A stretch of 64,000 nt of DNA from Streptomyces sp. NBC_00572 (lineage in GTDB: Bacteria > Actinomycetota > Actinomycetes > Streptomycetales > Streptomycetaceae). The position numbers and the translations under genes are program-made. The notes under the pieces are model-generated. The model ran no database searches. It saw nothing but the letters and a program-made list of their open reading frames with translations, and was not told the origin of the DNA. Numbering within the stretch: position 1 is the first letter of the stretch; each line of letters begins with the position of its first letter. The stretch lies in assembly GCF_026341815.1 (NCBI RefSeq), contig NZ_JAPENX010000001.1, positions 3,286,001 to 3,350,000 of the forward strand, in the 5' to 3' direction. Below, one piece after another: positions 57,693-64,000 of the stretch.

Positions 57693-58693
57693 GCCGCCAC
57701 CGCCTTCCGGCGGACGAGCGTGACCAGGAACGGCACCCCGATCAGCGCCGTCATCACCCCGGCAGGGACCTCGCCCGGCGGGAACACGATCCGTCCGGCG
57801 ACGTCCGCCACCAGCAGCATCACCGGACCGATGACGGCGGCCATCGGCATCACCCACCGGTGGTCGGAGCCGACGACGGCCCGCGCGATGTGCGGGACGG
57901 CGAGGCCGACGAAGGCGACGGGCCCGGCGGCGGCCACGGCCGCGCCGGTGAGGACGGTCGCGCCGATGCCGCCGACGATCCGCACGGTCGCGACCCGCTG
58001 CCCGAGGCCCTTGGCGACGTCCTCGCCGAGCGCGAGCGCGTCGAGTCCGCGCGCCACGGAGACGACGAGGACCGTGCCGAGCAGCAGGAAGGGCCAGATC
58101 TGGCCGACGATCTGGGCGTCGCGCCCGTCGAGGGAGCCGATCTGCCAGAACCGGAACTCGTCGAGCGCCGAGGCCTTGGTGGTGAGGATGCCGGTGGTGA
58201 CGGAGAGCAGCAGCGCGTTGATCGCCGCCCCGCCGAGCGCCAGCTTCACGGGCGTCGCCCCGCCGCGCCCGCCGGAGGCGATGGCGTGGACGGCGACCGC
58301 GGCGAGCGCGGCGCCGGCGAACGCGAACCACACGTATCCGGTGAGCGTGTGCACCCCGAAGAAGGCGATGGCGAGGACGACGCCGACCGAGGAGCCCTGG
58401 CTGATGCCGAGGATGCCGGGGTCGGCGATCGGGTTGCGGGTGATGCCCTGGAGGGCCGTCCCGGCGAGCGCGAGCGCCGCGCCGACCATCAGCCCGATGA
58501 GGGTGCGGGGGACGCGGAGCTGCCGTACGACCTCGGCGTCGGGACTCGTACCGCCGTGCAGCAGGGCGTCGAGGACCGTGGACGGGGCGATGGCGCGGGC
58601 GCCGACGGCGAGGCTGAGGAGCACGGCGAGGAGCAGGGCGACGAGCGCCGCCGAGGTCGCGAGGACCCGTCTGGAACGGAAAGCGGCTGGCAT
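57689..58693 (-). CDS. FecCD-family permease (first subunit)
   Basis: 334-residue inner-membrane permease of the BtuC/FecCD family with LRVPRTLIGLMVGAALALAGTALQGITRNPIADPGILGISQGSSVG and AAAGPVAFVGLAVPHIARAVVG. It is the first gene of the three-gene importer; no siderophore-binding lipoprotein is encoded here, so the binding protein must be elsewhere. The upstream sequence TAAGGCTTGGCTCA (58739 region) weakly resembles the DmdR/IdeR iron box. Confidence 0.94.
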   Translation of the reverse strand: MPAAFRSRRVLATSAALVALLLAVLLSLAVGARAIAPSTVLDALLHGGTSPDAEVVRQLRVPRTLIGLMVGAALALAGTALQGITRNPIADPGILGISQGSSVGVVLAIAFFGVHTLTGYVWFAFAGAALAAVAVHAIASGGRGGATPVKLALGGAAINALLLSVTTGILTTKASALDEFRFWQIGSLDGRDAQIVGQIWPFLLLGTVLVVSVARGLDALALGEDVAKGLGQRVATVRIVGGIGATVLTGAAVAAAGPVAFVGLAVPHIARAVVGSDHRWVMPMAAVIGPVMLLVADVAGRIVFPPGEVPAGVMTALIGVPFLVTLVRRKAVAA

Positions 58694-58800
58694 CAGGACC
58701 CATCGGGTGGTGCGGGGTGTGGGGCGTGCGGGGTTTGGTAAGGCTTGGCTCAGTGTAAGCAGCAGCCATATTCGAACACCTGGGCCGGAGGTCCCCCAGA

Positions 58801-59436
58801 ATGGCTCTTATGACGACCTCCGCCACCACACCCGCGCCGACCGTCGGTTTCGACCTCGACCTGACGCTGATCGACTCCCGCCCCGGCATCAAGGCCGCCT
58901 GGGAGGCCTTCTCCGCCGAGTCCGGCGTCCCCGTCGACGCGGACCTCGTCGTCAGCCGCCTCGGCCCGCCGCTGGAGCAGGAGATGGCGTACTGGGTCCC
59001 CGAGGAGCAGGTGACGGAGATGGTGGCCCGCTACCGCGCGCTCTACCCGGCGTACGCCATCGAGCCCTCGCCGCCGATGCCGGGCGCGAGGGACGCGATC
59101 GCCGCCGTACGCGAGGCGGGCGGCCGCACCATCGTCGTCACCGCGAAGAACGGCCCGCACGCCGAGCTGCACCTCGCGCACCTCGGCATCGAGCCGGACG
59201 CGGTCGTCGGCGGCCTGTGGGCCGAGGGCAAGGCGGAGGCCCTGCGCGCCCACGGCGCCCAGGTGTACGTCGGTGACCACATCGGCGACGTCCGCGGCGC
59301 CGCCACGGCCGGTGCCCTCTCGGTGGCCGTCGCCACCGGCCCCTGCGCCCCCGAGGAGCTTCAGGAGGCGGGCGCGGACGTCGTCCTTGCTGACCTGACG
59401 GACTTCCGAGCCTGGTGGGAGGGCTACCTGGCCTGA
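58801..59436 (+). CDS. HAD-family phosphatase (phosphoglycolate phosphatase-like)
   Basis: 211-residue HAD hydrolase. Motif I is FDLDLTLIDS with nucleophile Asp, motif II is the Thr of IVVTAK, and motif IV is VGDHIGDVRGAATAG. The helical cap with AYAIEPSPPMPGARDAIAA fits subclass IA. ATG 58801 has GGAGG nine bases upstream; ATG 58810 is an in-frame alternative. It is divergent from the siderophore importer and overlaps the next convergent gene by 13 bases. Confidence 0.9.
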   Translation: MALMTTSATTPAPTVGFDLDLTLIDSRPGIKAAWEAFSAESGVPVDADLVVSRLGPPLEQEMAYWVPEEQVTEMVARYRALYPAYAIEPSPPMPGARDAIAAVREAGGRTIVVTAKNGPHAELHLAHLGIEPDAVVGGLWAEGKAEALRAHGAQVYVGDHIGDVRGAATAGALSVAVATGPCAPEELQEAGADVVLADLTDFRAWWEGYLA

Positions 59437-59702
59437 ACCGGTGCGGCCGGAACGCTGCGCGCCTGCCGCCGCTGGGCCGCGATCCCGCGCAGCACACCGG
59501 CGCCGGCGACGAGGAATCCGACCCCCATCAGCATGGAGATCGTGTACGCGACCGTGGGAAACGGGTCCGTGCCGAGGAACAGCGGAGCCACGGTGACCAG
59601 CGTCGCCACCGCGCCGATGGCGAAGAGGATGACACCGGCCTTGACGAGGCCGTCACCCGGAGCGCTGTCGTTCACCGGTGCGGCAGGGGTTTCACTACGC
59701 AT
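59424..59702 (-). CDS. Small membrane protein
   Basis: 92-residue protein with two hydrophobic helices (LVKAGVILFAIGAVATLVTVAPLFL and VAYTISMLMGVGFLVAGAGVL). A polar N terminus and a short basic C-terminal tail flank them. ATG 59702 is chosen. The 3' end overlaps the HAD gene by 13 bases. Function unknown. Confidence 0.72.
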   Translation of the reverse strand: MRSETPAAPVNDSAPGDGLVKAGVILFAIGAVATLVTVAPLFLGTDPFPTVAYTISMLMGVGFLVAGAGVLRGIAAQRRQARSVPAAPVQAR

Positions 59703-59842
59703 CCGGCCAGGGTAGTTCCCAGGCCGAAGGAACACATCGGCGACGTCTTGTCACCGGCCTCCGGACCACTAGCCTGGTGCCGGCGGGCCGGTCGGCCCGC
59801 TGTTTGCCATCCCCATCGACGAGGACGAGGACGAGGACAGAC

Positions 59843-60226
59843 GTGCCTACCGGCAAGGTCAAATGGTTCAACAGCGAGAAGGGCTTCGGCTTTCTCTCCC
59901 GCGACGACGGCGGCGACGTCTTCGTCCACTCGTCGGTGCTCCCTGCCGGAGTCGACGCCTTGAAGCCGGGACAACGGGTCGAGTTCGGGGTCGTCGCCGG
60001 CCAGCGCGGCGACCAGGCACTGTCCGTCACGATCCTCGACCCGACCCCGTCCGTCGCCGCGGCACAGCGCCGTAAGCCCGACGAACTGGCGTCCATCGTG
60101 CAGGACCTGACGACGCTCCTGGAGAACATCACGCCGATGCTGGAGCGCGGCCGCTACCCCGACAAGGCGCAGGGCGCCAAGATCGCGGGCCTGCTGCGCG
60201 CGGTCGCGGACCAGCTGGACGTCTGA
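59843..60226 (+). CDS. Cold-shock-domain protein with C-terminal extension
   Basis: 127-residue nucleic-acid-binding protein. The cold-shock domain occupies residues 1-66, with RNP1 GFGFLS and RNP2 VFVHSSVL. A ~60-residue helical extension (ELASIVQDLTTLLENITPMLERGRYPDKAQGAKIAGLLRAVADQLDV) distinguishes it from the 67-residue CspA type. The start is GTG, preceded by GAGGACAG. It precedes the menaquinone pair in opposite orientation. Confidence 0.93.
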   Translation: MPTGKVKWFNSEKGFGFLSRDDGGDVFVHSSVLPAGVDALKPGQRVEFGVVAGQRGDQALSVTILDPTPSVAAAQRRKPDELASIVQDLTTLLENITPMLERGRYPDKAQGAKIAGLLRAVADQLDV

Positions 60227-60241
60227 GCCGGGCAGCCCCGG

Positions 60242-61096
60242 CTACGGGAAAGCGAGCGAGTCCGGGCCGAGGGGCGGTACGAGCCCCTCGGCCGCGGCTC
60301 GGGTGAGCAGCCCGCGGACCGCCGCGTAACCGTGCTCGCCGAGGTCGGCCGTGAACTCGTTGACGTAGAGACCGATGTGCTGGTCGGCGACCTTCGGGTC
60401 CATCTCCTGCGCGTGCTCCAGGACGTACGGGCGGGAGGCCACCGGGTCGTCCCAGGCCATCCGCACGGACGTACGGGCCGCGTCGGCGAGCCGCCGCAGG
60501 GTCTCGGCGCCGAGGGAGCGGCGGGCGACGATCGCACCGAGGGGGATCGGCAGACCGGTCGTGGACTCCCAGTGCTCGCCCATGTCGGCGAGGCAGTGCA
60601 GACCGTAGTTCTGGTACGTGAAGCGGGCCTCGTGGATGACGAGCCCCGCGTCGACCTTGCCGTCGCGCACGGCGGGCATGATCTCGTGGAACGGCATCAC
60701 GACGACGTTCCCGACCCCGCCCGGCACCTTCTCGGCCGCCCAGAGCCGGAACAGCAGATACGCGGTGGAGCGCTCGCTCGGCACCGCGACGGTCTTCCCG
60801 GCGAGGTCGGCGCCGGTCGCGGTGTCCCGGGTGAGGACCAGCGGGCCACAGCCCCGGCCGAGGGCGCCGCCGCAGGGCAGCAGCGCGTACTCGTCGAGGA
60901 TCCACGGCAGCACGGCGTACGACACCTTCAGGACGTCGTGGGTGTCGGTGCCGCTCTCGGCCCAGCCGTTGGTGACGTCGATGTCGGCGAAGGTCACGTC
61001 GAGGCGCGGGGCGCCGGGGACGCGGCCGTGGGCCCAGGCGTCGAAGACGAACGTGTCGTTCGGGCAGGGCGAGTAGGCGATCTTCAGCTTGGTCAC
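60242..61096 (-). CDS. mqnD: 1,4-dihydroxy-6-naphthoate synthase (futalosine pathway)
   Basis: 284-residue MqnD, which converts cyclic dehypoxanthine futalosine to 1,4-dihydroxy-6-naphthoate in the futalosine menaquinone route. It has a type II periplasmic-binding-protein fold with IAYSPCPNDTFVFDAW at the N terminus, VSYAVLPW, VPSERSTAYLLFRLW and IHEARFTYQNYGL, all family hallmarks. It overlaps mqnB by four bases and follows it in one operon. Streptomyces use this pathway instead of the classical Men route. Confidence 0.95.
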   Translation of the reverse strand: MTKLKIAYSPCPNDTFVFDAWAHGRVPGAPRLDVTFADIDVTNGWAESGTDTHDVLKVSYAVLPWILDEYALLPCGGALGRGCGPLVLTRDTATGADLAGKTVAVPSERSTAYLLFRLWAAEKVPGGVGNVVVMPFHEIMPAVRDGKVDAGLVIHEARFTYQNYGLHCLADMGEHWESTTGLPIPLGAIVARRSLGAETLRRLADAARTSVRMAWDDPVASRPYVLEHAQEMDPKVADQHIGLYVNEFTADLGEHGYAAVRGLLTRAAAEGLVPPLGPDSLAFP

Positions 61097-61878
61097 GACG
61101 GCTCCAGCTCCACGAAGACGGTCTTGCTGAGCAGCTCGAAGGCGTGCCGGAGGGCGTCCAGGGCCTCGCCGATGCGCCAGGCGGCGCGGTCGCGGGGGCC
61201 GACGGCGTTCGACACGGCCCGGATCTCGACGACGGGCACGCCGTACGCGGCGGCGGCCTCGGCGACCCCGAAGCCCTCCATCGCCTCGGCGGCGGCCCCG
61301 GGATGGCGCCCGGCCAGCTCGGCGGCGCGGCCGGCGGTGCCGGTGACGGTGGAGACGGTGAGCACCGGCGCGACGGTGTACGGCCGGCCCCCGGAGTCCA
61401 GGGCGGCGGCGACACGGCCGGTCAGGGCCTCGGGCACGGGGTGGACGGACCGCCCGAAGCCGAGCTCGTCGACGGCGAGGTACCCGTCGGGGGTCTCCGC
61501 GCCGAGGTCGGCCGCGACGACGGCCGAGGAGACGACGACGGATCCGAGGGGCGCGAGCGGCCGGAACCCGCCGGCGATCCCGGCGGAGACGACGAGGCCG
61601 TAGGGGCTCTCGCCGTAGGGGTTCTCGGTACGGGGGTTCTCCGTGCCGGTGAGCGAGGCGTACGCCAGCGCGGTCCCGGTCGAGGCGGCGACGGCGGCGG
61701 GTCCGACCCCACCGACGAGCACGTCGACCCGGACACGGCCGCCGGGTGCGTCCGTGTGGCGGCGCAGGACGAGACCCCCCGGCAGCGGGAGCAGCTCGGG
61801 GCCGCCGAGGCCGAGGCCGGCGGAGACGGAGTCCGCCTCCGCCGCCACGGCCGTCACGATCAGGATCCGGTGGACCAC
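61093..61878 (-). CDS. mqnB: Futalosine hydrolase
   Basis: 261-residue MqnB, a nucleosidase of the MTA/SAH family that removes hypoxanthine from futalosine. Features are ILIVTAVAAEADSV at the N terminus, VVSAGIAGGFRPLAPLGSVVVSS (the family's AG(I/V)(A/G)GG loop), and AAEAMEGFGVAEAAAAYGVPVVEIRAVSNAVGPRDR with the catalytic Glu/Met/Asp region. Its ATG is preceded by GGATCC-like sequence and it starts the mqnB-mqnD unit. Confidence 0.95.
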   Translation of the reverse strand: MVHRILIVTAVAAEADSVSAGLGLGGPELLPLPGGLVLRRHTDAPGGRVRVDVLVGGVGPAAVAASTGTALAYASLTGTENPRTENPYGESPYGLVVSAGIAGGFRPLAPLGSVVVSSAVVAADLGAETPDGYLAVDELGFGRSVHPVPEALTGRVAAALDSGGRPYTVAPVLTVSTVTGTAGRAAELAGRHPGAAAEAMEGFGVAEAAAAYGVPVVEIRAVSNAVGPRDRAAWRIGEALDALRHAFELLSKTVFVELEPS

Positions 61879-61885
61879 CGGAGGA

Positions 61886-62365
61886 TCAGGATTCCTTCTT
61901 CAGCTGGAAGTGCCAGACACCGGTCAGCTTCTTGCCGGTGTTCTCGACGATGGTCACCTGGGTCTTGTCGGTGGCCTCGCCGGTCTGGCTGGAGAAGAAG
62001 GCGCTGGCCGGAATGGTCCGGTACGTCTTCTTGTACGGCTCGGGCTCGGCCTGCTGGCCGCCGAGGAAGATGGTCCAGCCGTTGTCCGCGATCTCGGGGT
62101 CGACCCCGAAGCGGATCTTGTCGTCCATCGCCACGGTGATGGACTTCTCGGCCTTCTTGTTGAGGCACTGCTGGATCTGCGACTCCTTGATGGCGTCGCC
62201 GTCGTTGTAGCAGGCGGCCTCGGAGTGGATCGAGTCGGACCCGACCGTGACAGTCGCGATCGGAGTCGGCTTGTCGCAGGCGGAGAGTACGAGGAGCCCG
62301 GCGGAGACGGCCCCGAGGGCGACGGCGGCCCGGCGGCGCGAGCCGGAGAAGAACGCAACGGTCAT
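61886..62365 (-). CDS. DUF2771-like lipoprotein
   Basis: 159-residue exported lipoprotein. The signal ends in the lipobox LVLSAC (Cys31 region, in GLLVLSACDKPTP). The mature part has IHSEAACYNDGDAIKESQIQQCLNKKAEKSI with paired cysteines, then VGVDPEIA-like and KLTGVWHFQLKKE at the end. I believe it matches DUF2771, an actinobacterial family. It lies immediately before mqnB on the same strand, separated by 7 bases. Role unknown; it may be cotranscribed with mqnB and mqnD. Confidence 0.82.
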   Translation of the reverse strand: MTVAFFSGSRRRAAVALGAVSAGLLVLSACDKPTPIATVTVGSDSIHSEAACYNDGDAIKESQIQQCLNKKAEKSITVAMDDKIRFGVDPEIADNGWTIFLGGQQAEPEPYKKTYRTIPASAFFSSQTGEATDKTQVTIVENTGKKLTGVWHFQLKKES

Positions 62366-62472
62366 GAGCCGAAGGCTATCGGGCCGCCGCGCCCGCGCCA
62401 CGCGGGGGTACGGCGTGCCGCCCTCGGGTACCGGAACGAGGGCCCTTCCCGGTCCCCGCTCCCCGCCCCGGA

Positions 62473-63870
62473 CTACGCCACTCGCGTCTTCGAACGCCCC
62501 TTCGGCCCCGGCCGCTGCCGGGCCGCCGCGAGCAGGCCCCGTACGGAGAGGAGTGCGCCCGTCGCCAGGATTCCGGCCGCCACCGCCATGCCCAGGGTCC
62601 CGTTCAGGGGCAGGGCGATGCCGATCCCACCGCCCACCACCCACGCCATCTGCAGTGCCGTCTCGGAACGCGCGAACGCCGAGGTCCGTACGACCTCCGG
62701 CACGTCCCGCTGGATCAGCGCGTCCAGCGACAGCTTCGACAGGGCCTGGGTGAGACCCGCGACCGCGCCCAGGACGGCCACCATCGCCCCGCTGAAGAAG
62801 ATCGCCGTACAGATCGCCGTGGCGCAGGCCACGCTGACCATGGTGGCGATGATCACCTCGGGCCCGTGCCCCCGGTCCCGTAGCAGCGAGCCCATCGCCG
62901 TACCGCACGCGTTGCCCACGCCCGCCGCGACGCCCACGATCCCCAGCGACACGGCGGCACTCTGCCCCGACAGCGGGTGCTCGCGCAGCAGGAACGCCAG
63001 GAAGAAGATCAGGAAACCCGACAGCATCCGCTGCGCCGCGTTCGCCTCAAGACCGTGCAGGACCGAAGGCCCCACCGTCCGCAGACTCGGCTTCCGCTCG
63101 CCGTGCGTCAGCAGATGCGCCCGCCGCTCACCCTTCGCCGAGTCCACCTTGGGCGGCATCCGCAGCGCCCAGAACGCCCCGAGCAGGAACAGTGCGCACG
63201 CCCCGTACAGCGGATACGGGGGTCCGAGCACCTGCAGCCCCGCCCCGATGGGCGCGGCGATGCCCGTCGCGAGCAGCCCGGCCAGGGTGACCCGCGAGTT
63301 CGCCTTCACGAGCGAGAAGTTCGGTGGCAGGAGCCGCGGCACGACCGCACTGCGCACCACCCCGTACGCCTTCGAGGCCACCAGGACCCCGAGCGCCGCC
63401 GGGTACAGCTCGATGCCGCCGGTGGCGACCGCCGCCGACATCATGATCGCGAGGACCGCCCGGGTCAGCATCGCGCCGGCCATCGCGGCCCGCCGCCCGT
63501 GCGGGATGCGGTCGAGGAGCGGGCCGATCACCGGAGCGAGGAGGGTGAAGGGCGCCATGGTGACGGCGAGGTAGAGGGCGACGCGCCCGCGGGCCTCGTC
63601 GGTCGGCACGGAGAAGAAGACGGTGGAGGCGAGGGCGACGGTGATCATGACGTCCCCGGCACCGTTCACGGCGTGCAGCTCGATCAGTTTCCCGAGCCCC
63701 GACTCGCCCGCGCCGTGCGCGTGGGTGGCCTTGCGGATGCCCTTCGCCGTGCCAGTGAACGGCAGGTGCAGGGCGCGGCCGACCTTCCGGCCCGCTCGGC
63801 GGAGCGGTCCGGCATGATCTTCGGATCGTGCGGGGGACCGTGCGGCTGCCACTCCGTCATAGTGCCCCAC
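62473..63870 (-). CDS. MFS transporter
   Basis: 465-residue major facilitator protein with about twelve helices. NGAGDVMITVALASTVFFSVP and LLAPVIGPLLDRIPHGRRAAMAGAML give the first helices and the motif-A-like loop (GPLLDRIPHGRR). It has long polar cytoplasmic segments at both ends. The GTG at 63870 is the start used; a downstream start is possible. The transported compound is unknown. Such a gene next to the DUF2771 and mqn genes appears typical for Streptomyces. Confidence 0.88.
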   Translation of the reverse strand: MGHYDGVAAARSPARSEDHAGPLRRAGRKVGRALHLPFTGTAKGIRKATHAHGAGESGLGKLIELHAVNGAGDVMITVALASTVFFSVPTDEARGRVALYLAVTMAPFTLLAPVIGPLLDRIPHGRRAAMAGAMLTRAVLAIMMSAAVATGGIELYPAALGVLVASKAYGVVRSAVVPRLLPPNFSLVKANSRVTLAGLLATGIAAPIGAGLQVLGPPYPLYGACALFLLGAFWALRMPPKVDSAKGERRAHLLTHGERKPSLRTVGPSVLHGLEANAAQRMLSGFLIFFLAFLLREHPLSGQSAAVSLGIVGVAAGVGNACGTAMGSLLRDRGHGPEVIIATMVSVACATAICTAIFFSGAMVAVLGAVAGLTQALSKLSLDALIQRDVPEVVRTSAFARSETALQMAWVVGGGIGIALPLNGTLGMAVAAGILATGALLSVRGLLAAARQRPGPKGRSKTRVA

Positions 63871-64000
63871 CAGCGCGCCGGACGAACCGTGGCGCGGCGG
63901 GACACGGCCTCATCGGACCGAGGTGGACCGCGGCGGACCGCAGTGGACCGGCGCGGACAGGCATCGGCACGAGCACCGGGACGAACGTCGGGACGAACAT
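63871..64000. other. Window-end sequence upstream of the MFS gene
   Basis: 130 bases with several GGACCG-type short repeats and no supported gene. A possible minus-strand ATG lies at the very last three bases. Confidence 0.3.

Noticed and set aside
58694..58800. IdeR/DmdR iron box upstream of the FecCD genes
   Set aside because: TAAGGCTTGGCTCA is only a partial match to the 19-base consensus, so it is mentioned but not listed as a site.
1..64000. tRNA, rRNA, CRISPR arrays, intact transposases, prophage genes
   Set aside because: No cloverleaf-like conserved sequences, regular spacer arrays or transposase/integrase motifs were seen on reading through; a structural RNA search was not possible, so short RNAs could be missed.

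Overview
The window is about 72% G+C, its genes have strongly G/C-biased third codon positions, GTG starts are common, and many neighbours are translationally coupled by ATGA or GTGA overlaps. The gene content points to a Streptomyces chromosome: DUF397 and DUF5753-HTH pairs, HelD, a CsoR copper locus, futalosine-pathway menaquinone genes, a GH18 chitinase with a DasR-type operator, and MshA- and MshB-like proteins. About 73 protein genes are called. I found no rRNA, tRNA, CRISPR array or intact insertion sequence. No gene-free stretch exceeds 300 bases.

Layout. 1-5.6 kb: ABC ATPase fragment, histidine kinase and response regulator pair, dienelactone hydrolase, acetyltransferase with a divergent ArsR-type regulator, SMI1/KNR4 protein. 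5.6-9.2 kb: hypothetical proteins and an accessory set (two coupled micro-genes, XRE-DUF5753, DUF397). 9.2-17.6 kb: carboxylesterase, serine hydrolase, Nudix and DUF4406 pair, DeoR regulator, DUF2087 and LysE pair, MerR regulator with a collagen-like hinge, SRPBCC and ArsR pair with twin operators. 17.7-23.4 kb: amino-acid permease, then a TetR regulon (TetR, MFS exporter, FMN reductase) with shared operator motifs, a protein with serine at every third residue, and a saccharopine-dehydrogenase-like enzyme. 23.5-25.2 kb: secreted chitinase.

25.3-33 kb is the most unusual region. A PIG-L (MshB-like) deacetylase diverges from a run of five genes: glutamine-dependent asparagine synthetase, PrpF/DAP-epimerase-fold protein, SDR that has lost its catalytic residues, methionyl-tRNA-synthetase-like protein lacking the KMSKS loop, and MshA-like glycosyltransferase. 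Glycosyltransferase, deacetylase and class I aaRS-like ligase are the three core enzyme types of mycothiol assembly (MshA/B/C). The set therefore looks like a small pathway for an amino-acylated sugar or pseudodisaccharide. A gene for a short exported peptide and two paralogous LuxR regulators follow.

35.9-44.7 kb: Fur, a methyltransferase, an acetyltransferase, a BlaI/M56 pair, then a copper regulon (CsoR, CopA, HMA chaperone, His-rich exported protein, CutC) with four near-identical CsoR boxes. 44.9-49.2 kb: kinase-like phosphotransferase, RibD-like reductase, VOC protein, HelD. 49.2-55.8 kb: small proteins, a 107-bp MITE-like foldback, an XPB-type helicase, a large helicase-associated protein ending in a WYL-like domain, and a HAAS-domain membrane protein. 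55.8-58.7 kb: FecCDE-type iron-siderophore importer. 58.8-64 kb: HAD phosphatase, cold-shock protein, MqnD, MqnB, a DUF2771-like lipoprotein and an MFS transporter.

Starts were chosen from ribosome binding sites and overlaps visible in the DNA. Functions are family-level inferences from motifs, because no database search was possible.
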